Positions 42,062-49,976 of a stretch of DNA of 64,000 nucleotides are shown piece after piece (the first letter of the stretch is position 1; the number at the start of each line of letters is the position of its first letter). A program made the translations under genes and the position numbers. The DNA lies in contig NZ_JAGMUO010000128.1 of assembly GCF_019049325.1 (NCBI RefSeq), forward strand, positions 210,775-274,774, read 5' to 3'. The notes under the pieces were generated by a model. That model was not told where the DNA came from. It saw only the letters and a list, made by a program, of their open reading frames with translations, and ran no database searches. This DNA comes from Streptomyces sp. AC512_CC834 (lineage in GTDB: Bacteria > Actinomycetota > Actinomycetes > Streptomycetales > Streptomycetaceae).

Positions 42062-42985
42062 TCAGGACAGTTGCGACTGGACCTGGGAGGAGATCAGCTC
42101 CAGGTGGTCCAGGTCGTCGAGGTCCAGGATCTGGAAGTAGATCCGCTGGGCGCCGGCCTCGGCGTACCGGCCGATCTTCTCGACGACCTCGGCCGGGGAG
42201 CCCGCGAGGCCGTTGACCTTCAGCTCCTCGACCTCGCGGCCGATCACGGCGGCGCGCCGGGCGACTTCGGCGTCGTCCTTGCCGACGCAGGCGACGAGGG
42301 CGTTGGAGTAGGTGAGGGCGTCGGCGCCGCGGCCGGCCTCCTCGGCGGCGGCCCGCACCCGCCCGAACTGCCGCTCGGTGTCCTCGATCGAGGCGAACGG
42401 CATGTTGAACTCGTCGGCGTACTGGCCGGCCAGTCGTGGCGTGCGGGTGGCGCCGTGGCCGCCGATGAGCACGGGCACCTTCGCCTGCGCGGGCTTGGGC
42501 AGCGCGGGCGAGTCGGTGAGGTCGTAGTACGTGCCGTGGAAGTCGAAGGTCTTGCCGGTCTCGGTGGCCCACAGACCGGTGACGATCGCCAGTTGCTCCT
42601 CCAGGCGGCCGAGCTTCTCCTTCGGGAAGGGGATGCCGTACGCCTTGTGCTCCTCCTCGAACCAGCCGGACCCCAGGCCCAGTTCGATGCGACCGCCCGA
42701 CATCTGGTCGACCTGTGCGACCTGGATGGCGAGGACGCCGGGCAGCCGGAAGGTGCCGGCGGTCATGAGGGTGCCGAGGCGGATGCGCTTCGTCTCGCGG
42801 GCGAGACCCGCGAGGGTGATCCAGGCGTCGGTGGGGCCGGGGAGGCCGTCCACGGAGCCCATGCGGAGATAGTGGTCGCTGCGGAAGAAGGCGTCGAAGC
42901 CGAGATCCTCGGTGGCCTTGGCCACGGTGAGCAGAGTGTCGTAGGTGGCCCCCTGCTGGGGCTCGGTGAAGATACGGAGATCCAT
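42062..42985 (-). CDS. LLM-class F420-dependent oxidoreductase
   Basis: 307 residues from ATG 42985 (MDLRIFTEPQQGATYDTLL, the usual start of relatives; ATG 42994 is also possible). TIM-barrel luciferase-like fold: KATEDLGFDAFFRSDHYLRM (about 24-43), IRLGTLMTAGTFRLPGVLAI, the conserved GGRIELGLGSGWFEEEH (about 107-123), and VPVLIGGHGATRTPRLAGQYADEFN. Such proteins use coenzyme F420 in mycobacteria and streptomycetes. Substrate unknown. Confidence 0.87.
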   Translation of the reverse strand: MDLRIFTEPQQGATYDTLLTVAKATEDLGFDAFFRSDHYLRMGSVDGLPGPTDAWITLAGLARETKRIRLGTLMTAGTFRLPGVLAIQVAQVDQMSGGRIELGLGSGWFEEEHKAYGIPFPKEKLGRLEEQLAIVTGLWATETGKTFDFHGTYYDLTDSPALPKPAQAKVPVLIGGHGATRTPRLAGQYADEFNMPFASIEDTERQFGRVRAAAEEAGRGADALTYSNALVACVGKDDAEVARRAAVIGREVEELKVNGLAGSPAEVVEKIGRYAEAGAQRIYFQILDLDDLDHLELISSQVQSQLS

Positions 42986-43077
42986 GTCTTCCATCCTGCC
43001 TGTTCGGCGCGGGTGTGCGGCACAGGCTCCCGCCGCGGCGCGCGGAGCGGGAGCGCGGAGCAGGAGCGCGGGCCGGC

Positions 43078-43548
43078 CTAGCCCGCCTCCCGCTCGGGTA
43101 ACTCCGCGTCGCGGTCCGCCAGTTTGCGCAGCATCTCCAGGACGCGGTCCCGTGACTCGTCCGACGCGTCGATGACCTCCATGCACTGCCAGTACGTGGC
43201 CTCGTCGTCCGCGGCGCAGGCGACGCCCACGAGCGCGATGCCGGTCTCGCCGAGCAGGGTGCCCAGGCGCATCAGGGCCTGGCGGGCGTCGCCCAGTTCG
43301 GTGAGCTGGGCGGCGCGCAGTTCACCCGGGGCCAGGTCCGGGGTGTGCAGCAGGCCGCAGCCCCGGCCGGCCAGCTCGGTCAACCCGATGGCCTCGCCGC
43401 GCAGTTCGGGTGGCCCGTGGACCGCCAGCCGGCTGCCGATCGCCTGCGCCAGGGCCTGCACCTGCCACACCTCGGTCAGCACGTCCGGCACCTCGCCGCC
43501 GGCGGCCAGGGCACGCCCACTCGTCACGATGAGCCGCACAGCGTCCAT
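43078..43548 (-). CDS. DUF6099-family protein
   Basis: 156 residues, soluble, helical. Begins MDAVRLIVTSGRALAAGGEV and contains QALAQAIGSRLAVHGPPELRGEAIGLTELAGRGCG, which I recognise as the streptomycete family DUF6099. No catalytic motif and no known function. Monocistronic on the minus strand between the LLM gene and the MazG-like gene. Confidence 0.65.
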   Translation of the reverse strand: MDAVRLIVTSGRALAAGGEVPDVLTEVWQVQALAQAIGSRLAVHGPPELRGEAIGLTELAGRGCGLLHTPDLAPGELRAAQLTELGDARQALMRLGTLLGETGIALVGVACAADDEATYWQCMEVIDASDESRDRVLEMLRKLADRDAELPEREAG

Positions 43549-43749
43549 GCGCTGCCCCCGTCTGTTTCCGACGCACCTGCGGCGCGTCCGCCCGAACTCC
43601 GTTGTCCACTACCCAGAGTGAAGGCGTGTGGGACGAAAAGCCAGAGGAAGGCGGAAATCTTCGGACAACAAACTGATATCTGGCCGGAATTTGACTGCGG
43701 AGAGTGATAGTGGAGTCGTTGACTCCTCCGTTCCCGGCTCCTCCGGTGC

Positions 43750-44109
43750 TCAGCCCTCCGGTGCTCGGCCCTCCGGTTCGCCCGGCACGGGGAATCTGGA
43801 CTCGTTGCGCTCGATCTTCGCCTCCAGCGCGGCCGCCGGGTCGACGTCGAGCACCTCGCAGAACTGGAGCAGATACGCCAGGACGTCGGCGACCTCGTCC
43901 CGTACCCGGTGGGCGGTGTCCGGGTCGGTCATGACGCGGGCCGACTGCTCGGGAGTCAACCACTGGAAGATCTCGAGGAGTTCGGAGGCCTCCACACTGA
44001 GCGCGGCGGCCAGGTTCTTGGGGGTGTGGTACGGCTGCCAGTGCCGCGCGGCGGCGAACTCGGCGAGCCTGCGCCGCAGCGGGGCGAGGTCCTGGGGATG
44101 ATCGGTCAC
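43750..44109 (-). CDS. MazG-like nucleotide pyrophosphohydrolase
   Basis: 119 residues from a GTG at 44109 overlapping the stop of the upstream ATPase gene. Short all-alpha NTP-PPase of the MazG/iMazG group: RRLAEFAAARHWQPYHTPKN, then LAAALSVEASELLEIFQWLT with the EASE-type metal motif (about 31-50), and RVRDEVADVLAYLLQFCEVL (about 65-84) with the second acidic pair (ExxD). The single-domain iMazG type hydrolyses non-canonical NTPs such as 2-hydroxy-dATP or dCTP analogues. Strict coupling to the ATPase suggests a joint role in nucleotide or DNA-damage sanitation, or in defence. Confidence 0.85.
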   Translation of the reverse strand: MTDHPQDLAPLRRRLAEFAAARHWQPYHTPKNLAAALSVEASELLEIFQWLTPEQSARVMTDPDTAHRVRDEVADVLAYLLQFCEVLDVDPAAALEAKIERNESRFPVPGEPEGRAPEG

Positions 44110-45287
44110 GGGTTCAGGTGTACCACCGTGACGCCGGCCGCCCCGGCCGCCTCGGCCGTCCACGAGGCGTCAGCGACCGCTCCGACGAAGCGGATGTGCC
44201 CGCGGTCGCACATCCACGCCGCCAGCCGCAGCAGTTCGGCGCGCTGGCGCACGTCAAGCCCGCGGTCGAAGCCGTCGGCGAGCACGGTGAGCGTCTGGAG
44301 CGCCGCGGGCACCTCACCGGCCGGGTCGACCTCCAGCACCCCGGGTCCGGTGAACAGCACCAGGGCGAGGGCCAGGTAGCGCAGCTCGCCGTAGCCGAGG
44401 CGGTCGAAGCCGGTGCGGATGCCGTCGCCCCGGTCGAGGAGCGCGCGGACCACGCCGCCGACGTCGGGCTCGGCCAGGACGTCCTCGACCGGACCCGCGC
44501 ATCCGGTGCGTACCGCCGCGACGAACTGCGCGTGCCGCCGACCGCACTCGGCGCGGGTGCGCCACAGGACGTCGGCGAGGTTGTCGCACCCGCCGAGCAG
44601 GCGCCCGGAGCCGGTGCGGACGGGTTCGCGCATCCGGCCGGGCCGCGGATCGCAGGCGAAGACGGAGCGCAGGGCCACCACCATCTGCTCGGCGGCGGCC
44701 AGCACCCTGCGCTGCCCGTCCGTCTTGCCGGCCACCCGCAGCGGGAGCAGCGGCGTGCCGAGCCGGTCGTCCGGCAGCGGGGCGCGGGTCACGGGCGCCG
44801 AACCGGCCGTGTGCCAGGCCGCCTGCACGGCGCGGCGGCCGGGGTCGCGCAGAGCCGTCTCCAGCAGGACGACGCCGTCCGCCGTCAGCCGCTCCCCCAC
44901 GATGCGCAGTTCGGGCTCGGCCTGCACGGCGACGTCCAGGTGCACCGGTCCCCCGGCCCCGTCGGCCGTACAGCCGATGCGGAAACCCCGGCGGTGCTGG
45001 GCGTCGGGCCGGGCACGGTCGGGCACGCAGGCGACCGGGTCGGGGAAGACCGCGCCGAGTTCCGCGCCGCCGCCGAGCCGGGCCAGGGCGTCGTACGCCA
45101 TGAGCGCACTGGTCTTGCCGCAGCCGCTGGGGCCGGCGAGCACGGTCAGCGGCCCGAGCCGCAGCACCGCGCGCCGGTGCCCGGCGAAGGCGGACAGCCT
45201 CAGCTCCGTGACACGGGGACGGTCCGGGAGCGGCATGCCGGACCCCGGTGACGGTGGTGACGGCGGTGACGCAGGTGACGCTGCCAT
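44106..45287 (-). CDS. AAA-family (SMC/RecF-like) ATPase
   Basis: 393 residues. N-terminal Walker A: LGPLTVLAGPSGCGKTSALMAY (about 43-64), preceded by LRLSAFAGHRRAVLRL, the common start of OLD/RecF/SMC-like AAA ATPases. A possible signature region, FDRLGYGELRYLALALVLFT (about 295-314), precedes VLEVDPAGEVPAALQTLTVLADGFD in place of a normal Walker B. No coiled-coil arm or nuclease (TOPRIM) domain is present, so it is compact. Its stop overlaps the MazG-like start. An inferred partner ATPase; I know of no defined role. Confidence 0.7.
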   Translation of the reverse strand: MAASPASPPSPPSPGSGMPLPDRPRVTELRLSAFAGHRRAVLRLGPLTVLAGPSGCGKTSALMAYDALARLGGGAELGAVFPDPVACVPDRARPDAQHRRGFRIGCTADGAGGPVHLDVAVQAEPELRIVGERLTADGVVLLETALRDPGRRAVQAAWHTAGSAPVTRAPLPDDRLGTPLLPLRVAGKTDGQRRVLAAAEQMVVALRSVFACDPRPGRMREPVRTGSGRLLGGCDNLADVLWRTRAECGRRHAQFVAAVRTGCAGPVEDVLAEPDVGGVVRALLDRGDGIRTGFDRLGYGELRYLALALVLFTGPGVLEVDPAGEVPAALQTLTVLADGFDRGLDVRQRAELLRLAAWMCDRGHIRFVGAVADASWTAEAAGAAGVTVVHLNP

Positions 45288-45382
45288 ATGCGGACCGTAG
45301 GACCCCGCGGGGCGGCGAACCGTTTTGCCCCGTCGGCTTTCCTACGATCGGGGGACCGCGCCGTCAGGGCCGGTGGGGACCG

Positions 45383-45775
45383 TCACACTCCGGGCACCCC
45401 CGCCGCGCCCTCCATCAGACCGTTCACCTCGGTGCCCGCCGGGGTGAGCAGGAAGACGTTCCGTTCCACCCGGTGCATCCCGCTGGCCAGGCCGAAGACC
45501 ACGCCTGTACTGAAGTCCAGGACCCGCTTGGCGACATCGCCCTCGGCGCTGGTCAGGTCCAGGAGGACCGGAATGCCCGCCATCAGGATCTCGGCGACCT
45601 CGCGGGCGTCCGCGAACACGTTGACCCTCAGGACGACGAAACGGCGGCGCTGCTCCGTCTCCGCCTCCGGCATCGCCCGGTGGCCGACCGCCGACGGCCA
45701 GGCGTCGCGCCCGCGCAACGGAACGACCTGGGCGAGCCCTTCCCACTGTTCATCGGTGACGTCGTACCTGTTCAC
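45383..45775 (-). CDS. SepF-like cell-division protein (SflB type)
   Basis: 130 residues from a GTG at 45775 after GGGGGAG; a GTG at 45793 would add six. The SepF/DUF552 fold is clear: RRFVVLRVNVFADAREVAEI and LMAGIPVLLDLTSAEGDVAKRVLDFSTGVVFGLASGMHRVERNVFLLTPAGTEV. SepF anchors FtsZ at the membrane. Streptomycetes have a main SepF beside ftsZ and two paralogues, SflA and SflB. As no division cluster is here and the protein is short, this fits SflB. The N-terminal amphipathic membrane anchor of true SepF is not obvious. Confidence 0.8.
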   Translation of the reverse strand: MNRYDVTDEQWEGLAQVVPLRGRDAWPSAVGHRAMPEAETEQRRRFVVLRVNVFADAREVAEILMAGIPVLLDLTSAEGDVAKRVLDFSTGVVFGLASGMHRVERNVFLLTPAGTEVNGLMEGAAGVPGV

Positions 45776-46006
45776 CGGCTCCCCCGTTTTCACTCGCCTT
45801 CATTGCCTGCACCAGCCAATTCTTACGCCAAGTCACCCGTTCGGCCCAACTGCGACACGGTTGGCGACGCTCCGTGTCCGGTGATTGTCCCGGCGGGGAC
45901 CGGGTACTCAGCGACGGCTGCCGCGCCCGCGCGGGCGCCGTTGTCGCGCCGACGGACGTACGCCGACGCACGAGGTCACTGGGGCACGAGGACACGAAGG
46001 AGAGCC

Positions 46007-49000
46007 ATGGGTGCGCTGGATCTGCCCGAGCCCGTCACGCGCGAAGGGGCGGCGCCGCCGGTCGACACCGCCGCGCTGCGGGCCGCGCTGCGCGAGCGGG
46101 TGGACGGTGAGGTCAGGTTCGACGCCGGGAGCCGGGCCGCGTACTCCACGGACGCGTCGAACTTCCGGCAGACGCCCCTCGGCGTGGTCGTCCCGTACAC
46201 CCCGGAGGCCGGCGCGGAGGCGGTGGCCGTGGCACGGGAGTTCGGCGCACCCGTGCTGTCGCGGGGCGGCGGGACGAGCCTGGCCGGGCAGTGCACGGGC
46301 GCCGGTGTGGTCCTCGACTGGTCGAAGTACTGCACCCGGGTGGAGTCGTTGGACGCGGACGCGCGTACGTGTGTCGTGCAGCCCGGGATCGTGCTCGACG
46401 ACCTGAACCGGCAGCTCGCACCGCAGGGTCTGCGCTACGGACCCGAGCCCGCCACGCACGCCAACTGCACGCTCGGCGGCATGATCGGCAACAACTCCTG
46501 CGGCGCCACCGCGCAGGCGCACGGGAAGGTCGTCGACAACATCGCCCGCCTGGAGGTGCTGCTCTACGACGGCACCCGCTTCTGGTGCGGGGAGACGGGC
46601 GACGAGGAGTACGCGGAGATCGAACGGCAGGGCGATCTGCGGGCGACCGTCTACCGGCGGCTGCGGGCGCTGCGCGACACCTACGCGGACGAGATCCGCC
46701 GCCGCTTCCCGGATATCCCGCGCCGGGTCTCCGGCTACAACCTGGACTCGCTGCTTCCGGAGTACGGCTTCGACGTGGCCGGGCTGCTGGTGGGCAGCGA
46801 GTCGACGCTGGTCACCGTCCTGCGGGCGGAGCTGGAGCTGGTGCCGGTGGTGAAGGAACGCTCCCTGCTGGTGCTGGGGTTCGACACCATCGACCAGGCC
46901 GCCGACACGGTGCCCGACATCCTGCCGCACGAGCCGATCGCGCTGGAGGGCGTCGACGCCCGCCTGGTCCGCGACGAGCGGATCAAGCACCTGAACCCGA
47001 AGGCGCTGGCCGAGATGCCCGAGGGCAACGCCTACCTGATGGTGCAGTTCGGCGGTGACACCGTCGAGGAGGCGGACACCCGGGCGCACCGGATGCTGGA
47101 GGCCCTGCACCGCTCCGAGCAGGACACCGACTGCGCGTTCCTGGACGATCCGGCGCACGAACAGGACCTGTGGCAGGTCCGCGAGTCCGGGCTCGGCGCC
47201 ACCGCGCACATCCCCGGCAAGCCGGACACCTTCGAGGGCTGGGAGGACTCCGCGGTCTCCCCGCACAAGCTGGGCGACTATCTGCGGCGGCTGCGCGCGC
47301 TGTTCGAGGAGTTCGGCTACCTCAGCGACACCGGGCCCAGCCTGTACGGCCACTTCGGGCAGGGCTGTGTGCACACCCGGATCCCGTTCGACCTGTACAC
47401 CGCGGACGGGGTGGCGGCGTACCGGAGGTTCATGGAGCGGGCGGCGGATCTCGTCGTCGAGTTCGGCGGCTCGCTCTCCGGTGAGCACGGGGACGGGCAG
47501 AGCCGGGGTGAGCTGCTGTCGCGGATGTTCGGGGACCGGCTCGTCGAGGCGTTCGGGCGGCTGAAGGCCGTATTCGACCCGCTGGACCGGATGAACCCGG
47601 GCAAGGTCGTCGCGCCGTACGGGCTGGACGACAACCTGCGCCTCGGCGGCGACTGGGCCCCGTTCGAGCCCCGTGACCTGCACTTCCGCTTCCCGCTCGA
47701 CGAGGGCTCGTTCTCCAGGGCGGCCAACCGGTGCGTCGGCGTGGGCAAGTGCCGCCAGCACACCAGCGACGGCACGGTGATGTGTCCGTCGTACCAGGTG
47801 ACGCGGGAGGAGGAGCACTCGACGCGGGGCCGGGCCAGGCTGCTGTTCGAGATGCTCGACGGGCACGGCGACGGCGCGATCCGGGACGGCTGGCGCTCGG
47901 AGGCGGTCAAGGACGCCCTCGATCTGTGCCTGGCCTGCAAGGGGTGCAAGAAGGACTGTCCGGCGGACGTGGACATGGCCACGTACAAGGCGGAGTTCCT
48001 GTCCCACCACTACGAGGGGCGGCCGTGGCGCAAGCCGCGCTCCGACTGGTCGATGGGCTGGCTGCCCGTGCTCGCCCGCGTCGTGGGCCGCACCCGGCTC
48101 GCGCCCGTCGTCAACGCGCTCAGTCACGCCCCGCTGCTGTCGAAGGCCGCGGTGCTGGTGGCGGGGGTGGCGGACCGGGAGGTGCCGCTGTTCGCGGAGC
48201 GGACCTTCGAGCAGTGGTTCGCGGACCACGAACCGGAGGGCGACGGACGGCGCGGCTCCGTGCTGCTGTGGCCGGACACCTTCACCAACCACTTCCACCC
48301 GCATGTCGGGCGGGCGGCGGTACGGGTGCTGGAGCACGCCGGCTGGCGGGTGGAGCTGCCGGAGGAGCCGTTGTGCTGCGGGCTGACCTGGATCTCCACC
48401 GGGCAGCTCGGCACGGCGGAGAAGGTCCTCGCCCGGACGGTGCGCGGCCTGGCCGCCCATGTGCGGGCGGGTGGCCTGGTCGTGGCGCTGGAGCCGAGCT
48501 GTACGGCGGTGTTCCGGTCGGACGCGGCGGAGCTGTTCCCCGGCGACCAGGACGTACTCCGGCTGGCCGAGCAGACGGTGACGCTGTCGGAGCTGCTCAC
48601 CGGGCACTCCCCCGGCTACGAGCCGCCGCAGGTGCCCGAGCGGTCGGCGCGGGCGCTGGCCCAGGTGCACTGCCACCAGCACGCGGTGCTCGGCTGGGAC
48701 GCCGACCGGGATCTGCTGCGCCGGGCCGGGGTGGACGCCGAGCGGCTGGACTCCGGCTGCTGCGGACTGGCCGGCAACTTCGGCTTCGAGCGCGGTCATC
48801 TGGACGTCAGCGAGGCGTGCGCGGAACGGGTGCTGCTGCCGCGGCTGCGGGACGAGGACGAGTCGACCGTCGTCCTCGCGGACGGCTTCAGTTGCCGCAC
48901 CCAGATCCACGAGTTCGACAGCGGCGGCCACGAGGGCGTGCATCTGGCGGAGCTGCTGGCCTCGGCCCTGCCCGGCGCCACCGGCACCACTGGCACCACC

Positions 49001-49186
49001 GGCACCACCGGCACCACCGACGTGCCGGGCAGCGCGTACGGCACCGCGCCGGGCGCCCGGCCGGGCACTCCCGGGCGCGGGGCGCGGGCCCTGGCCCTGG
49101 CGGGCGCGGCGGTGGCCGCCGTCGGCATGTCGCTGGCCGCCGTCAGCGCGGCGGCGACGCTGGCGCGGAGCCTGCGCCGCCGCTGA
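46007..49186 (+). CDS. FAD-linked oxidase fused to Fe-S/CCG domains (D-lactate/glycolate dehydrogenase-like)
   Basis: 1059 residues from ATG 46007 with AAGGAG upstream. Domains: FAD-binding type 4 (about 50-225; SRGGGTSLAGQCTGAGVV, LGGMIGNNSCGATA), FAD-oxidase C-terminal domain (about 250-540; YGHFGQGCVHTRI, LSGEHGDGQSRGELL, and MNPGKVV), two Fe-S motifs (CVGVGKCRQ at about 575 and CLACKGCKKDCPAD at about 640), then two cysteine-rich CCG domains (CCGLTW about 788; CHQH about 888 and CCGLAGNFG about 917). It should oxidise a 2-hydroxyacid at FAD and pass electrons through the clusters to a membrane acceptor. A TGTTGTT repeat (about 991-1003) and a C-terminal hydrophobic helix (LALAGAAVAAVGMSLAAVS) suggest membrane anchoring, unusual for this family. 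Confidence 0.88.
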   Translation: MGALDLPEPVTREGAAPPVDTAALRAALRERVDGEVRFDAGSRAAYSTDASNFRQTPLGVVVPYTPEAGAEAVAVAREFGAPVLSRGGGTSLAGQCTGAGVVLDWSKYCTRVESLDADARTCVVQPGIVLDDLNRQLAPQGLRYGPEPATHANCTLGGMIGNNSCGATAQAHGKVVDNIARLEVLLYDGTRFWCGETGDEEYAEIERQGDLRATVYRRLRALRDTYADEIRRRFPDIPRRVSGYNLDSLLPEYGFDVAGLLVGSESTLVTVLRAELELVPVVKERSLLVLGFDTIDQAADTVPDILPHEPIALEGVDARLVRDERIKHLNPKALAEMPEGNAYLMVQFGGDTVEEADTRAHRMLEALHRSEQDTDCAFLDDPAHEQDLWQVRESGLGATAHIPGKPDTFEGWEDSAVSPHKLGDYLRRLRALFEEFGYLSDTGPSLYGHFGQGCVHTRIPFDLYTADGVAAYRRFMERAADLVVEFGGSLSGEHGDGQSRGELLSRMFGDRLVEAFGRLKAVFDPLDRMNPGKVVAPYGLDDNLRLGGDWAPFEPRDLHFRFPLDEGSFSRAANRCVGVGKCRQHTSDGTVMCPSYQVTREEEHSTRGRARLLFEMLDGHGDGAIRDGWRSEAVKDALDLCLACKGCKKDCPADVDMATYKAEFLSHHYEGRPWRKPRSDWSMGWLPVLARVVGRTRLAPVVNALSHAPLLSKAAVLVAGVADREVPLFAERTFEQWFADHEPEGDGRRGSVLLWPDTFTNHFHPHVGRAAVRVLEHAGWRVELPEEPLCCGLTWISTGQLGTAEKVLARTVRGLAAHVRAGGLVVALEPSCTAVFRSDAAELFPGDQDVLRLAEQTVTLSELLTGHSPGYEPPQVPERSARALAQVHCHQHAVLGWDADRDLLRRAGVDAERLDSGCCGLAGNFGFERGHLDVSEACAERVLLPRLRDEDESTVVLADGFSCRTQIHEFDSGGHEGVHLAELLASALPGATGTTGTTGTTGTTDVPGSAYGTAPGARPGTPGRGARALALAGAAVAAVGMSLAAVSAAATLARSLRRR
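48974..49018 (+). repeat. Tandem ggcaccacc repeat in the oxidoreductase gene
   Basis: Five near-identical 9-bp units (ggcaccaccg type), encoding Gly-Thr-Thr repeats in the linker before the C-terminal hydrophobic helix. Slippage-prone but frame-neutral. Confidence 0.75.
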
Positions 49187-49200
49187 CGGGGCCCGTGATC

Positions 49201-49259
49201 GGACAGTTTGTCCCGGCGACACGCCGCCGAAGTGGCGATTCTGCCGGGACAGAGTGTCC
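49201..49259. repeat. Dispersed imperfect palindrome, copy 2
   Basis: Arms ggacagtttgtcccggc (49201-49217) and gccgggacagagtgtcc (49243-49259) pair with two mismatches; the core has cgcc/ggcg inner pairing. Closely similar to copy 1 at 17866-17924, with the same 59-bp length. It lies in the gap between two convergent genes. Confidence 0.75.
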
Positions 49260-49267
49260 AAACGCCT

Positions 49268-49732
49268 TCAGGTCCGTGCCGAGCTGTCCTGGCGGCTGGC
49301 CAGGGCCCAGATCACGAACACGTCGATCGCCATCATGATCACTGACCAGACGGGCGAGTACGGCAGGAACAGGAACTGGGCGATCAGGCTCAGCGAGGCG
49401 AGGACGATGCCCGCCATGCGCGCCCAGGTCATGTCCTTGAGCAGGCCGTATCCGGTGACGAACACGAGGGCGCCGAGGACGACGTGGACGATCCCCCAGC
49501 CGGTGAGGCTCATCTCGTAGACGTAGGTGCCGATACGGGCGTACACGTCGTCCTCGGCGATCGCCGCGATGCCCTGCAGGACGGCGAGGGCGCCGCTCAG
49601 CAGCAGCAGTACGCCCGCGAAGACGACACCGCTGGTCACCCAGCCGCTCGTGCGGTCGCCCGGGCGCTGGGCCCGTGGGCCGTCGCCGCCGTGGGACGGC
49701 CGGCCGGGAGTGGGTTCGGCGTGCTGGCTCAT
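49268..49732 (-). CDS. Four-helix membrane protein (DUF7144-like)
   Basis: 154 residues from ATG 49732 with AAGGA upstream. The first 30 residues are hydrophilic, then four membrane helices: GVVFAGVLLLLSGALAVLQG, GIVHVVLGALVFVTGYGLL, ARMAGIVLASLSLIAQFLFL, and VWSVIMMAIDVFVIWALA. The conserved WVTSGVVFAG start and PYSPVWSVIMMAIDVFVIWAL end fit the actinobacterial DUF7144 family. Function unknown. Convergent with the oxidoreductase, divergent from the ClC gene. Confidence 0.7.
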   Translation of the reverse strand: MSQHAEPTPGRPSHGGDGPRAQRPGDRTSGWVTSGVVFAGVLLLLSGALAVLQGIAAIAEDDVYARIGTYVYEMSLTGWGIVHVVLGALVFVTGYGLLKDMTWARMAGIVLASLSLIAQFLFLPYSPVWSVIMMAIDVFVIWALASRQDSSART

Positions 49733-49976
49733 GAGCGGAGTCCTTTCTGTGTCCAGGTCGTTCCGAGCCTGCGGGTGGCCGCGCGCCCCGGCCACGCGGG
49801 CCCGCCGTACGGGTGAAAGGCGCCCTCGGCGTGCACATGCGGCCGGTCGCGGCCTCGCGTTGACTGAACCGGACCCGCGACCGCGCGCGACGGATCGCGG
49901 GAGGGAGTGGAGTGGACGAAGGAGGGCACGTGAGGAGTCGGCCGCCGCCCCGGCGAGGACCGCGCGGGCGGATTTC

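Noticed and set aside
48974..49018. CRISPR-like direct repeats
   Set aside because: The repeats are contiguous 9-bp coding units without spacers, so they are a microsatellite inside a gene. No CRISPR array or cas gene was seen in the window.
45908..49261. A 1117-residue minus-strand open frame opposite the FAD/Fe-S oxidoreductase
   Set aside because: Composition is that of an antisense shadow (Arg/Gln/His-rich, no domain), caused by high GC; the plus-strand gene has clear motifs. The same applies to other long antisense frames, e.g. 20385-22310, 26476-29094, 35097-37778 upstream of arcA, and 58039-60621.
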